Source: Thalassovita sp. (lineage in GTDB: Bacteria > Pseudomonadota > Alphaproteobacteria > Rhodobacterales > Rhodobacteraceae). From it: a DNA stretch of 64,000 nucleotides. Every line of letters starts with the position of its first letter. Position 1 is the stretch's first letter. The notes beneath the pieces are model-generated. The model was given only the letters and a program-made list of their open reading frames with translations. It was not told the origin of the DNA and did no database searches. Positions 42,130 through 51,454 of this stretch are shown piece after piece. A program made the position numbers and the translations under genes. The stretch lies in NCBI RefSeq assembly GCF_963691685.1, contig NZ_OY829290.1:806001-870000 (forward strand), read 5' to 3'.

Positions 42130-42925
42130 GGGTCAGCCCGCGGGTGATCCAACGTTGGGTAAACAGCATCAGCACCAGCGGCGGCAGCATCGCCAGCATC
42201 GCAAAGGCCTGGCCCGAGCTGGATCCGGCCCCAACCCGTTCAATCCCGCGCACCAGCGTGTAGTGCTCCTCGCTGGTGGTCGCCACCATCAGCGGCCAGA
42301 GGTATTGGTTCCAGCCCAGCACAAACAGAATGGTAAACAGCGCCGCGATCATCGGCAGGGACACCGGCAGCAGAATGTCAAAGAGGTAGCGCAGCGGCCC
42401 CGCCCCATCGAGGCGCGCGGCCTCCATCAGCTCGGCCGGGATCTGATTGAGGCTCTGGCGGAAGATCAGCACCCCCAACCCCGAGGCCACCACCGGCAGG
42501 ATCATCCCACCGTAGGAATTTACCAATCCCATCTGGCTGGTCACCAGAAAGGTCGGCAGAATCCGGGTCTCAATCGGGAAAAACAACGGCAGCAGGATCA
42601 GGCCAAAGATCAGATCGCGGTGCCTCAGATTGAAACAGACCAGCGCAAACGCCGCCAGAATGGAGACCAGCGTTTTCAGCCCCGCGATGCCGCCCGCAAC
42701 AATGAAGGAGTTGATCATCATATCGGTGGCATTGACGCCATTGCCAAAGAGGTCTGGGGTCAACAGGATCCGCCGATAGGCCGCCAGCGGATCACCTGCC
42801 GTACTGAGGGAGCCAAGCAGCACCACAGCCAGCGGGCCCAGCATGAACAGGCTGCCGAGGATCAGGATCAGATGGTCCAGACCCTGTTTGGGAAACAAAG
42901 GGCGATGTTTGGAAGGGCGGGACAT
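42116..42925 (-). CDS. carbohydrate ABC transporter permease (UgpE/MalG type), orphan
   Basis: A 269-residue membrane protein with six hydrophobic segments. The EAA loop contacting the ATPase is EAARLDGAGPLRYLFDILLPVSLP. The best resemblance is to UgpE, the second permease of the sn-glycerol 3-phosphate importer. No binding protein, first permease or ATPase gene is next to it: tamB lies upstream and a HAD gene downstream. ATG 42925 starts a short N-terminal cytoplasmic part rich in Arg and Lys; a longer frame to 43009 is open. It either uses partners encoded elsewhere or is a leftover. Confidence 0.85.
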   Translation of the reverse strand: MSRPSKHRPLFPKQGLDHLILILGSLFMLGPLAVVLLGSLSTAGDPLAAYRRILLTPDLFGNGVNATDMMINSFIVAGGIAGLKTLVSILAAFALVCFNLRHRDLIFGLILLPLFFPIETRILPTFLVTSQMGLVNSYGGMILPVVASGLGVLIFRQSLNQIPAELMEAARLDGAGPLRYLFDILLPVSLPMIAALFTILFVLGWNQYLWPLMVATTSEEHYTLVRGIERVGAGSSSGQAFAMLAMLPPLVLMLFTQRWITRGLTLSWK

Positions 42926-43078
42926 GCTGCGTCTTTGACTGGTGTTACTTGGGGTTGGTGCGATGTTGGGCCGGACCTGCAGGGGCGCAGGCAAGCAAGC
43001 TCGCCGCACTCAACCCGCATAACGCAATGATTGCAACCGGTTCCATCGGTACGCGGGGGAATAGCTGCGGGGTGTGGG

Positions 43079-46000
43079 TCAATAGTCCCGCTCAATAAAC
43101 AGGCCAAGGCCGGTTTCCCCGTCCGAGTTCAGACGCCCCCGGGCGGTCACGCTGGGGCTCAGTTGCAGGTTCAGGTCAATCCGGTTGTTGCCATCGGTAT
43201 CGGCGGTGATCTCGGTATAGATATTGTCACTGATGTATTTGCCGATCCGCGCCTGCGTCGCGCCGTCTTCATCGGTGGTGACATCCAGATCATCCAACGC
43301 CAGCCCCTGACGCAGGCCCCCGGTCAGGTTGCCCCCATTGCCCGAAAGCGTCGCGATGGCGGCGGCCAGGCGCACCGCCTGCAGCGGTGAAATAGTGCTG
43401 AGGTCACGGCCAAAGAGCAGCAGTGACAGCACCTCATCTTCCGGCAGATCAGGCGTTGAGGTGAAACGCAGCACAGGGGCGCTGGCCGGGCCCTCGATGG
43501 TGATTTCAGCCGTGACCGCATCGGTGGTGGTTTCAGCGACAAACCGCAGGAACGGATCAAAGGCACCCTGCAGCTGGATCAGCCCCTCGGTCAGGTTCAG
43601 CCGGTTGCCCAACAGGTCCATCCGGCCACGGATCAGATCAAACTGGCCCTCCGGGATCACCTGCTGGCTGGTGCCGCCCACCCGCAGGCTGCCGCCCAGT
43701 TCAGCGTCCAGCCCACGACCGCGCACAAAGACCCGGGCTGGGGCGGAAATGGTCAGATCCAGCCCATAGGCAGGTCCCACAGCGGCCCTCTCCGTCTCAA
43801 TCAACCCGGCCCAACGGCGCACCCGACGCACTTCGGCGGGTTCATTGCGATGTTTCAAACCGGGCAGGCTGGCGAAACGCGGGGCTGAGTTGGCCGCGAT
43901 GCGCAGTTCAGTCTGGCCCAGCTCCATCCCGCCGCTGATCCGCGCCCCTCCGCTGAGCAGCGGGCCGTTCACAGCCAGATCGCCCGAAAGGCTGGTGCTG
44001 TAGAGGCTGGGATCTTCCAAAACGATATTGCGCAGGGCCAGCGACAGGTCCGCGTTCACGGCCGCATCCAGCGACACCGGACCGGACAGGCGCAGATCGC
44101 CCCCAGCGGCCGGTCGGGCGGTCAGATCCAGCGCGGCGCGACCGCCGCTCAGGGTGACGCTGCCTGAAATATCTTCCAGCGCTTGTTTCAACGTCGGCAG
44201 TGCCAGCTGCGCCCCGGCGGTGCGGATCTGGCCCGTCACTGCCCCCAGCCCTAATGCGCCGGCCAGACGCAGATCCAGATTGGCCTGTCCCCGCAGGCTG
44301 CGGGGTTGGATCAGCGGGTTGGCAAGGCTCAGGGGCACCGCGCCGGTGACGCTGAGGTCGGCGCGGCTGAAATCCTGCGCCAGGGTGCCCTGCGTTTGCA
44401 GCGCCGCACCTGCGGGGCCGCCCAACTGGCTGTTGATGCGCCAGTCGCTGCCTTCCATCCGGGCCCGACCTTCGGCGCTGAGCGCGCCCGAAATGCCGGC
44501 CCCCAGCAGCGCCATATCACGCAGCCGCGCGGTGTAGCGCACATCCGCATTGTCAAACCCACCGCTGCCGCTGAGGCTGGCGGTGACCTCCTGTCCTTGC
44601 AGATCAAGCTGACGCAGCAATATCGGGCTGGTCGCTGACTTCTCGGCCGCCAGTTGCAGCGTGGTCTCCCCCGCCATCAAAGCGTCCGCGATGCTGTTGC
44701 CGATCGCAATGTCACGGCTTTTGGCGGTCGCGGTGATATCAAACACCTGCTGTAGCGGTTCGCCACGGCCGGTCAGCTCCAACGACATGCCACCGGTGAG
44801 CGGGATGGGCAGGCTGGCAAGCTGCGCATAGGGGGCCAGATCCGGAAATTGCACGGCGGCAGTGCCGGTGACAGCGGGATTGTTCCCCAAGGGGCGCTGC
44901 AGCGTCACATCCGTGCGCAGGCTGGCCTGTTCCGGGCCATTCAATGCCGCCGTGACCTGCCAGTTGTCCGCCGTCAGCTGTTCGGCTTTCAGCTCCGCCG
45001 TGGCTGGCCCCGTCAGACCCGATTGCAACAGGCTGAGATCGCGCAGCCGGGCGCTAAGCTCGGCGCTGCTGCCAAGGGATTTCAGGGAGGCGCGGCCGTT
45101 CAGCGCCATCTCCGGTGCGGTGATCTGCAGCGGATCCAGTGTGATCCCCGTCTTGTCCCTCGCAGCGCCCAGACGCAGATCGGCCCGCCCTTTCAGCAGC
45201 GGATCAAGCAGCGGCTGCGCCAGTGCCAGATCGGTGGTGCCGCCGTCAAACTGCAGTGCGAAACTGCCCGCCAACGGGCTGACCCGCCCCGCAATGGCCA
45301 GATCTGCGGCACCAGAGAGCGGTTGCCCCGCCAATCCTGCAAACCGGCTGAGATCCTGCGCGTTCAGCTGCACGTCCGGCAGAATAGACCAGCCGTCCTC
45401 TGCCTGCGAAGACAGGGTCAGATCGCCGGTCAGGCTGTAGTCTTCACCCCTGAGGTTGAGCCCCTTGAGGTGCAACGCCTCATTCTGGCCTACGGAAAAG
45501 GTGGTAGCGCCCGTCAGATCCTTGCCGAGCGCGCGGGCCAGGTCAGCGGCTGCAACCTCCAGACCCTTTGCGCTGAAATCCACCGCCCCTTCGATCCGGG
45601 TGTCGATGATCTGGCCGCTGCCCCGCAGTTGCGTTTCGGGCAGGCGCAGGTCCGGGCTTTGAAAATCGGTCAGGCTGGCGGCCAGGGTCCAGTCCGGGCT
45701 GATCGCCTCATCATGGGTCAGCTGGAACAGCGCGCTGCCAATCCGGGTGCCAGCCCCCGCAACAGGCAGCAACACAGGCCGCCCGTCGCCGTGACCCAGC
45801 TGGCCTTCGACAGCGATCAGGCTGGGCCAGCCGTCCTGCAGCGTGACCTGGCCCTGAACGGACAGCGCCTTGCTGGTCAGCGCCATGTTTTCCAGGGCCA
45901 CCACATCATTCAGGGCATAGCCATTGGCGGTGAGCGACAGCTCCGTGCCGAAGAAATCGCGATACTCAGGCGCAAAGAGCGGCGTGAGATCGCCCCCCAG

Positions 46001-46807
46001 ATCTGCGCTGAAGACCTGCCGTTCCGGGGCAACCGGATCAAGGCCCAGACTGAAATCCCCGCTTAACCGTTCGGCCCCATCGCTGCTGAGCGTGGTGCTG
46101 GCCGAAAAGTTGGTCATCGGACCAGCCCCTGACAGCCTCAGGGTCACAGGGGGTGTGCCGGGCAGGTTCAACTTGCTGGCCAGCAGGCCATTGGCATCCT
46201 CCTGCAACAGCAGATCAATCGCCGCTTCGCGGGTCTCATTGATGTAGTTCGCGGTGAGGATGATCTCACCCGTGATGCCGTCCTGCCGGCGGATGTCCAG
46301 GCTGGTGCTGCCGGCCCCATCGGCCAGGTTCATCGCGCCTGAAAGGCCCAGCTCAATCGCCTGACCCAGAACCGGTTCCCCCAGGGCCGCGCGGGTGATA
46401 GCCAATTCGGCAATATCAACAGAGACCGGCAATTCCGGCAGAGCGAACCCCTGTGCCTCGGGTGTTGGGCCGTCGCTGGGAATGTCTGGCAACCGGCTGA
46501 GGTCCAGCGTTTTGGCACTCAGCTTGTTGACCTCCAGCCGGCCCCGCAGCAGGGCGCTGCGTTTCCAGTCAAGCTCCACCTCTTCGAGGGTGATCCAAAT
46601 CCCCTGATCGTCCGCAATGGTCAGCCGCTCAATACTGGCGACCGAGGACAGCGCCCCTTCAAAGCCGATGATGTCAATCTTACGCCCGGCGTCGGACAGC
46701 GTGTCTTCCAGCAGCGCTTCCAGATAGCCGCGGTCATCTTCCTGCGCGCTGGTTGGCAGTGGTGTCAGCGTGGCCGCGACCAAGAGGGGGATCAGCACAT
46801 ACCGCAT
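43079..46807 (-). CDS. tamB: translocation and assembly module protein TamB
   Basis: A 1242-residue AsmA/DUF490-type protein. The N-terminal hydrophobic segment VLIPLLVAATLTPLPTSAQ is a signal or anchor. The long middle is made of repeated amphipathic beta strands, low in Cys, that form the lipid-carrying groove seen in this family. The C-terminal DUF490 domain has DLPEDEVLSLLLFGRDLSTISPLQAVRLAAA and ends in GETGLGLFIERDY. TamB spans the periplasm from inner membrane to TamA and helps phospholipid movement and autotransporter or outer-membrane assembly. Its start overlaps the tamA stop by 1 bp. Confidence 0.93.
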   Translation of the reverse strand: MRYVLIPLLVAATLTPLPTSAQEDDRGYLEALLEDTLSDAGRKIDIIGFEGALSSVASIERLTIADDQGIWITLEEVELDWKRSALLRGRLEVNKLSAKTLDLSRLPDIPSDGPTPEAQGFALPELPVSVDIAELAITRAALGEPVLGQAIELGLSGAMNLADGAGSTSLDIRRQDGITGEIILTANYINETREAAIDLLLQEDANGLLASKLNLPGTPPVTLRLSGAGPMTNFSASTTLSSDGAERLSGDFSLGLDPVAPERQVFSADLGGDLTPLFAPEYRDFFGTELSLTANGYALNDVVALENMALTSKALSVQGQVTLQDGWPSLIAVEGQLGHGDGRPVLLPVAGAGTRIGSALFQLTHDEAISPDWTLAASLTDFQSPDLRLPETQLRGSGQIIDTRIEGAVDFSAKGLEVAAADLARALGKDLTGATTFSVGQNEALHLKGLNLRGEDYSLTGDLTLSSQAEDGWSILPDVQLNAQDLSRFAGLAGQPLSGAADLAIAGRVSPLAGSFALQFDGGTTDLALAQPLLDPLLKGRADLRLGAARDKTGITLDPLQITAPEMALNGRASLKSLGSSAELSARLRDLSLLQSGLTGPATAELKAEQLTADNWQVTAALNGPEQASLRTDVTLQRPLGNNPAVTGTAAVQFPDLAPYAQLASLPIPLTGGMSLELTGRGEPLQQVFDITATAKSRDIAIGNSIADALMAGETTLQLAAEKSATSPILLRQLDLQGQEVTASLSGSGGFDNADVRYTARLRDMALLGAGISGALSAEGRARMEGSDWRINSQLGGPAGAALQTQGTLAQDFSRADLSVTGAVPLSLANPLIQPRSLRGQANLDLRLAGALGLGAVTGQIRTAGAQLALPTLKQALEDISGSVTLSGGRAALDLTARPAAGGDLRLSGPVSLDAAVNADLSLALRNIVLEDPSLYSTSLSGDLAVNGPLLSGGARISGGMELGQTELRIAANSAPRFASLPGLKHRNEPAEVRRVRRWAGLIETERAAVGPAYGLDLTISAPARVFVRGRGLDAELGGSLRVGGTSQQVIPEGQFDLIRGRMDLLGNRLNLTEGLIQLQGAFDPFLRFVAETTTDAVTAEITIEGPASAPVLRFTSTPDLPEDEVLSLLLFGRDLSTISPLQAVRLAAAIATLSGNGGNLTGGLRQGLALDDLDVTTDEDGATQARIGKYISDNIYTEITADTDGNNRIDLNLQLSPSVTARGRLNSDGETGLGLFIERDY

Positions 46808-48633
46808 CAGAAGGCCTGCCCGATACCGATGTAAACCTGCACCCCGTCGCCGGTGCTGCCGGACACGGGCGTCGCCACATCCAGTCTGATCGGGCCAACC
46901 GCGGTGTCATAGCGCAGGCCCAGACCCGCGCCCGCATGCCATTCGCCGGTGCCGTCATAAAAACTCTCGGCGCCGATGTAACCCACATCAGCAAACCCGA
47001 CGAGGCTGATGTTGCCGCGGACCTTGCCGCGCAGCTCACCCGACAGACCAAGGAAACTGCGCCCGCCTGAGGTGGTGCCGCCGTTATCCACGCCAAGGGA
47101 CTGGTAGGGCTGCCCCCGCACCGTGCCACCGCCACCGGACTGAAACAGGAAGTTCGGCGCCGTGCCCGACAGGCTGGAGCCACTGACCGAGCCAAATTGC
47201 AACCGTGCTGCCGCAACGATGCGGTCTGCGACCAGCGGGCGGTAAATCCGGCCATCCAGGGTAAACTGTGCGCCGCTTTCCGTGCCGGAGAGGCCAAGGT
47301 ACGGCGTTAGCCCTGCTTTGACGAAATGGCCGCGTTGCGGATCCAGGTCCGAGTCACGGTGATCCCATTCCAGATCCATCGGGGTGGAAAACAGGCTGAA
47401 CTCACGCTTGCCGAAACTGTCATCTGACCGCCCGTAGCCAAAGGACAGTTCGATTTCACCAGTCAGGTGGTCGGTCAAAATACGGTTGGCGCCAAGGCCC
47501 ACCTCAATCGTTTCCAGATCGTAAAGCGGTTCTTGTTCAAACAGCAGATCGCCGCGCAGAAATGCGGTGGTGTCGGCCCCGAAACTGGCGGGGCGTTCCA
47601 GCCGCACGCCAAGGGCCACGTCGGTCCGGCTGGTGTTGGCGCCGATGTCGCGCACCTCGCCCTCCACAAAAAAACGTTCCGCCCCGCCCAGGAAATTGCG
47701 ATGCAGCCAGAAGCCGCTCAGCCGCAGGCCTTCCTGGTTGGAGACTTCGACACCGGCGCCGAACCGGCGCGGCAGGGCATCCACAACGGCGGCGTTCACG
47801 TCCAGAACATCCCCGTCCCGCAGGGTCTCCGCCTCACTCAGGGCAACAGACCGAAACGCCCCGGTGCGGCGCAGCCGGTTGGCGGCCTGTTCGATATCGG
47901 CTGGGGAATAACGTGCACCTTTTGGCAGGCCTGCGATATCAATGATCCGGTCGCTGCGCACCATGCTCTCATGGGGGAGGATCAAGTTGCCAAAGCTGAC
48001 CTCAGGGCCGGGGGCCAGACGAATACGCGCATCCAGACGCTGGGCCGCGTGATCGGCGATCAGATCTTCGCGCGCGATCTCGACCTTGGCATGCCCGGCA
48101 TCCCGCCAGGCGTTCTGGGCGCTGACAGCGGCGCCAAGCACAACCTCGGCCCGGGCGCGTTTGCCGCTGCGAAAGGCCTCGGGCAGGGTTGCCCCGGCAG
48201 GCAGCGGTGACAGTTCCGCAGCGCCAAACCGAAAGGGTTTGCCGGGATCGACACGCACCGTGATCTCAGTGATGTCGCGCGGCGGTGAGGTGGCTGGGAT
48301 CAGCGCCACCTCACGGCCATCGATACGAATATTGATCGTGCCTGAATAGTAGCCGTTGGCATAGAGCACCTCAGTCAGGCGGCGGTAATCGGCAAGGGCA
48401 GCAGCAAAGAAATCCAGCGGCGTTGGATCTGCTTCCTGTTCGGTTTGCCGCAAAAGGGAACCTGAACGCAGCTTGCTCGCCAGACCTTCTTCGCTGCCGT
48501 CCGCCATTGAAAACCGGACAGGTTCCACCGCCCAAACAGCCGTGCTGAACAGGCAAAACGCCAGCGTCGCAAGCGGTCGACGCAGCAGGGCCAACGCAGC
48601 AAGGCGCGGACGCTTTGGAAAACTAATCATCAC
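46807..48633 (-). CDS. tamA: outer-membrane BamA-family protein TamA
   Basis: A 608-residue Omp85 protein. A hydrophobic stretch at about 15-36 (LATLAFCLFSTAVWA) is the signal peptide. POTRA-like repeats cover about 50-280, e.g. ITVRVDPGKPFRFG and RIRLAPGPEVSFGNL. The barrel follows, containing the signature VRGQPYQSLG and GLGLRYDTAVGPIRLDVATP, and ends in Phe as outer-membrane barrels do. It is paired with tamB in one operon. Confidence 0.93.
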   Translation of the reverse strand: MMISFPKRPRLAALALLRRPLATLAFCLFSTAVWAVEPVRFSMADGSEEGLASKLRSGSLLRQTEQEADPTPLDFFAAALADYRRLTEVLYANGYYSGTINIRIDGREVALIPATSPPRDITEITVRVDPGKPFRFGAAELSPLPAGATLPEAFRSGKRARAEVVLGAAVSAQNAWRDAGHAKVEIAREDLIADHAAQRLDARIRLAPGPEVSFGNLILPHESMVRSDRIIDIAGLPKGARYSPADIEQAANRLRRTGAFRSVALSEAETLRDGDVLDVNAAVVDALPRRFGAGVEVSNQEGLRLSGFWLHRNFLGGAERFFVEGEVRDIGANTSRTDVALGVRLERPASFGADTTAFLRGDLLFEQEPLYDLETIEVGLGANRILTDHLTGEIELSFGYGRSDDSFGKREFSLFSTPMDLEWDHRDSDLDPQRGHFVKAGLTPYLGLSGTESGAQFTLDGRIYRPLVADRIVAAARLQFGSVSGSSLSGTAPNFLFQSGGGGTVRGQPYQSLGVDNGGTTSGGRSFLGLSGELRGKVRGNISLVGFADVGYIGAESFYDGTGEWHAGAGLGLRYDTAVGPIRLDVATPVSGSTGDGVQVYIGIGQAF

Positions 48634-48737
48634 GGGGGCAGCAACCGTGTATCTGAGGTCAAATCAAAGTCAGTGACCCCACTCTAGGCCGTTCTTTTCC
48701 AAAGCACTACGCCACAAATTCGTGTTTCGGCAAAAAG

Positions 48738-48767
48738 ACGCCCGCCGGGGTGAGGCGGGCGTTTTGT
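48738..48767. terminator. intrinsic terminator between znuA and tamA
   Basis: ACGCCCGCC-ggggtga-GGCGGGCGT has T runs on both strands and lies 22 bases after the znuA stop on the minus strand. Confidence 0.88.
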
Positions 48768-48788
48768 TCCTGCGAAGGGGATGCGTGA

Positions 48789-50003
48789 TTACTTCAGGCA
48801 GCCCGCAACAGCATCGGCAAGGCCACGGATCAGCCCGGGGTACAGCGCGGCACCTTCCGGCTGGGCCAGGCCCAGCGGGTCCAGTTCTGCGGTGTTGACG
48901 TCAACACCTTCGAAGACGGTGCGGATCAGGCGCGGGTTGAACTGCGGTTCCGAGAAAGCACAGGTGACATTGCTGTCACGCACTGCCGATTGGATTTCCG
49001 AAATCCGGGCCGGGCTGGGATCCGCGGCATCGCCGAGGCTGATTGCCCCAAGCGCTTTCAGGTGGAAGCGGTTTTCGAAATACTGGTAGGCATCGTGGAA
49101 CACCACAAAACGTTGCCCTTCCAGCGGTTCCAACTTGGCCTCAATCTCACCAATCAGCTGGGCCAGTTCCTCCTGCCCGGCGGCGGCGTTGGCGCGGTAG
49201 GTTTCGGCATTTTCCGGGTCAAGCGCGCTCAGCTTATCGGCAATGACACCTAGCCAAATCCGGCCGTTTTCCGGGTCCAGCCAGGCATGGGGGTCCAACC
49301 CGTCGTGATCGTGGCCATGGTCGTGGTGATCATCGTGACCGGCATGCTCTTCTTCATGATCGTCATGATCCGCGTGCTCATCATGATCGTCGTGGCCGTG
49401 ATCATCATGTTTCTCATCAGCATGCTCTTCTTCGTGAGCATGCTCGTCTTCATGTCCGTGCCCTTCGTGCTCATGCTCGTCATGATCTTTGTGCGCGTGG
49501 TCATCATCATGATCATGATCTTCATGATGGTCGTCATGTTCTGCGTGATCGCCTTCGGCATGTTCATCGTGTTCTGCATGCTCATCGTGACCATGTTCGT
49601 CGTGATGATCATCGTGCTCCTCGCCTTCGGCCGGGGCAAAGACAACGGATTCGCGGAAATTGAACTGGATGGTGCCGGGCGCTTCCAGCAGTTCCAGCGT
49701 CTCTGCCTTGGCTGCCAGCGTTTCCAGCGGGCCTTCCAGCCAGGGGGTCAGCGGCTCACCGATCCAAAACACCAGATCCGCTTTTTCCAGGGCACGCGCC
49801 TGCGACGGCCGCATTGCGTAGGAATGCGGTGAGGAGCCGGGATCCACCAGCAAATCAGGCGCGCCAAGATCGCCCATCACCTGCGCCACCAGCGCATGAA
49901 CAGGGGCAATGTCCGTCACCACACGCGGCACGTCAGCCAGCGCAGTGGTTGCCGTCAAAAGGGCGGCTGAAGAAAGAGAGAGGGTCAGGGAATTGCGCAG
50001 CAT
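48789..50003 (-). CDS. znuA: zinc ABC transporter substrate-binding protein ZnuA with long His/Asp insert
   Basis: A 404-residue periplasmic lipocalin-unrelated cluster-9 binding protein. The signal peptide lies in residues 1-24 (SLSSAALLTATTALA). Zinc-site residues are the His of DPGSSPHSYAMRPSQ, the His of LDPHAWLDPEN, the His of FVVFHDAYQYF and the Glu of CAFSEPQFNP. Between about residues 127 and 234 it has a His/Asp/Glu-only stretch more than 100 residues long, far longer than the usual 20-40-residue ZnuA loop, encoded by imperfect DNA repeats. The loop is thought to collect or sense zinc. The start is 12 bases from a Zur-like box. The frame opens upstream at 50033, but that would cover the operator. 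Confidence 0.95.
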   Translation of the reverse strand: MLRNSLTLSLSSAALLTATTALADVPRVVTDIAPVHALVAQVMGDLGAPDLLVDPGSSPHSYAMRPSQARALEKADLVFWIGEPLTPWLEGPLETLAAKAETLELLEAPGTIQFNFRESVVFAPAEGEEHDDHHDEHGHDEHAEHDEHAEGDHAEHDDHHEDHDHDDDHAHKDHDEHEHEGHGHEDEHAHEEEHADEKHDDHGHDDHDEHADHDDHEEEHAGHDDHHDHGHDHDGLDPHAWLDPENGRIWLGVIADKLSALDPENAETYRANAAAGQEELAQLIGEIEAKLEPLEGQRFVVFHDAYQYFENRFHLKALGAISLGDAADPSPARISEIQSAVRDSNVTCAFSEPQFNPRLIRTVFEGVDVNTAELDPLGLAQPEGAALYPGLIRGLADAVAGCLK

Positions 50004-50014
50004 CGGTTTCTCGC

Positions 50015-50068
50015 TGTTATTGTATAACATCACTTTGCGGGGGCTTGTAGAATGTATAACATAACATT
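50015..50068. promoter_or_regulatory. two Zur-type boxes between znuA and zur
   Basis: TGTTAT-tgt-ATAACA (50015-50029) is a perfect dyad, and AATGTATAACATAACATT (50051-50068) a near-perfect one. Both are AT-rich islands in GC-rich DNA, centred on the divergent promoters, and match the TGTTATA-like sites of Fur/Zur proteins. Zinc-loaded Zur should repress znuA on one side and zur-znuCB on the other. Confidence 0.75.
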
Positions 50069-50099
50069 ACAAGCCCTCTTAACCCGTAAAGGAGCAGCC

Positions 50100-50630
50100 A
50101 TGAGCACCGACATGTCACAGCCCGGTTCTGACCAAGGATCGTCCAAAGGTTTTGAACAGCACGATCACGCCCATTGCGTGGCTGATGGCGTGGCGGCATT
50201 GGTCGACTATTGCGCTGCTGAGCGGTTGAAGCTGACCCCCGTGCGTCAGCGCGTGGCCGAGATCCTGCTGGCGGAGCATCGCGCGATGGGGGCCTATGAA
50301 ATCCTCGACATCCTGCGGGAGGAGGGGCTGGGATCACAGCCCCCCGTGGCCTACCGGGCGCTTGATTTTCTGGTCAAACACGGTTTCGCCCATAAGGTCG
50401 AGCGGCTGAATGCCTTTGTTGCCTGTTCCCATCCTGGCGCCACGCACACACCGGCGTTTCTGATCTGCAGGTCGTGCAATAAGGTTGCTGAAGCAGACAC
50501 CAGCCCCACCAAAGGGGATCTGGGCAGGGCGGCCGCGGCAGCAGGTTTTCAGATTGAGCAAACCGTGGTGGAGCTGGAAGGGCTGTGCCCCACCTGTGTG
50601 GACGCCGGACCAGCATCAGGACCAGCATAA
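50100..50630 (+). CDS. zur: zinc uptake regulator Zur (Fur family)
   Basis: A 176-residue winged-helix repressor. The DNA-binding part is RLKLTPVRQRVAEILLAEHRAMGAYEILDILREEG and PPVAYRALDFLVKHGFAHKVE. The metal-binding half shows CSHPGATHTPAF, CRSC and, at the end, CPTC, the structural zinc site. A His-rich segment (EQHDHAHC) is near the N-terminus. ATG 50100 has AAAGGAG; the upstream frame from 50052 lies in the operator. It overlaps znuC by 1 base. Confidence 0.92.
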   Translation: MSTDMSQPGSDQGSSKGFEQHDHAHCVADGVAALVDYCAAERLKLTPVRQRVAEILLAEHRAMGAYEILDILREEGLGSQPPVAYRALDFLVKHGFAHKVERLNAFVACSHPGATHTPAFLICRSCNKVAEADTSPTKGDLGRAAAAAGFQIEQTVVELEGLCPTCVDAGPASGPA

Positions 50631-51454
50631 TGGACCGCCTTGTAGAGATCGCAGACGCTTCCGTGCATCAGGGTGCGACGGTGGCCCTGACCGGCGTGGA
50701 TTTCCACATCGACCGGGGGGAAATTGTCACGGTTGTCGGGCCCAACGGCTCCGGCAAGTCGACATTGATGAAAACCGTGATCGGGGCGCTGAAGCCTTCG
50801 GCCGGGGCGGTCAAACGCAAGCCCGGTCTGCGGATCGGCTATGTGCCGCAGAAGCTGCAGATCGATCCGACATTGCCGATCACAGTTGCGCGTTTTCTGG
50901 GCCTGCCTCGCCGCTTGCCCCGCGCCCGGGCGCTTGAGGTGCTGGAACAGGCCGGGGTGCCGGATCTTGCCGATCGCCAGATGGCGCGCCTGTCGGGCGG
51001 CCAGTTTCAGCGGGTGCTGCTGGCCCGCGCGATGCTGGAAGAGCCGGATCTGCTGATCCTGGATGAGGCCACCCAAGGCTTGGACCAGCCGGGCTCTGCC
51101 GCTTTCTACCGCCAGATCGAAGAGATCCGGCAGGCCAAAGGGTGCGCCGTTCTGATGGTCAGCCATGAATTGCATGTGGTGATGGCGGCCAGCGATCGGG
51201 TGATCTGCCTGAACGGTCATGTCTGCTGCCACGGGGCGCCTGAAATCGTCGCCTCTGCGCCGGAATACCGGGCTTTGTTTGGCTCTGGCACAGGCGGTGC
51301 GCTGGCGCTTTATCGTCATGACCACGATCATTCGCACGACAGCGAAGGCAACTGCCTGCATGACCATGATTGTGGGCATCATGACCACGATCATACGCCC
51401 AAAGCGGATGCAAACGTGACATCCCCGACAAACCCCCATGCGGAGGCACATTGA
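50630..51454 (+). CDS. znuC: zinc ABC transporter ATPase ZnuC with His-rich C-terminal tail
   Basis: A 274-residue ATPase. Walker A is VVGPNGSGKSTLM, the Q loop YVPQKLQID, the signature LSGGQFQRVLLARAM, Walker B LLILDEATQGLD and the H loop VSHELHVVM. The last ~45 residues add RHDHDHSHDSEGNCLHDHDC and further His/Asp pairs. This cytoplasmic zinc-binding tail could let the importer sense zinc or hold the metal after import. It overlaps zur and znuB by one base at each side. Confidence 0.94.
   Translation: MDRLVEIADASVHQGATVALTGVDFHIDRGEIVTVVGPNGSGKSTLMKTVIGALKPSAGAVKRKPGLRIGYVPQKLQIDPTLPITVARFLGLPRRLPRARALEVLEQAGVPDLADRQMARLSGGQFQRVLLARAMLEEPDLLILDEATQGLDQPGSAAFYRQIEEIRQAKGCAVLMVSHELHVVMAASDRVICLNGHVCCHGAPEIVASAPEYRALFGSGTGGALALYRHDHDHSHDSEGNCLHDHDCGHHDHDHTPKADANVTSPTNPHAEAH

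Noticed and set aside
43010..43078. A short gene between ugpE-like and tamB
   Set aside because: The 69-bp space has no start codon with a ribosome-binding site; it only holds the ugpE-like upstream region.
49287..49640. CRISPR-like array in the znuA repeat region
   Set aside because: Repeats are short GAY/CAY codon runs without constant spacers and lie inside an intact coding frame.
49287..49832. A 181-codon plus-strand frame made almost only of Val, Ile, Met and Phe, like a membrane protein
   Set aside because: It is the antisense of the His/Asp-rich znuA repeat (CAY/GAY read backwards gives Val, Ile, Met). No family match and no own ribosome-binding site.
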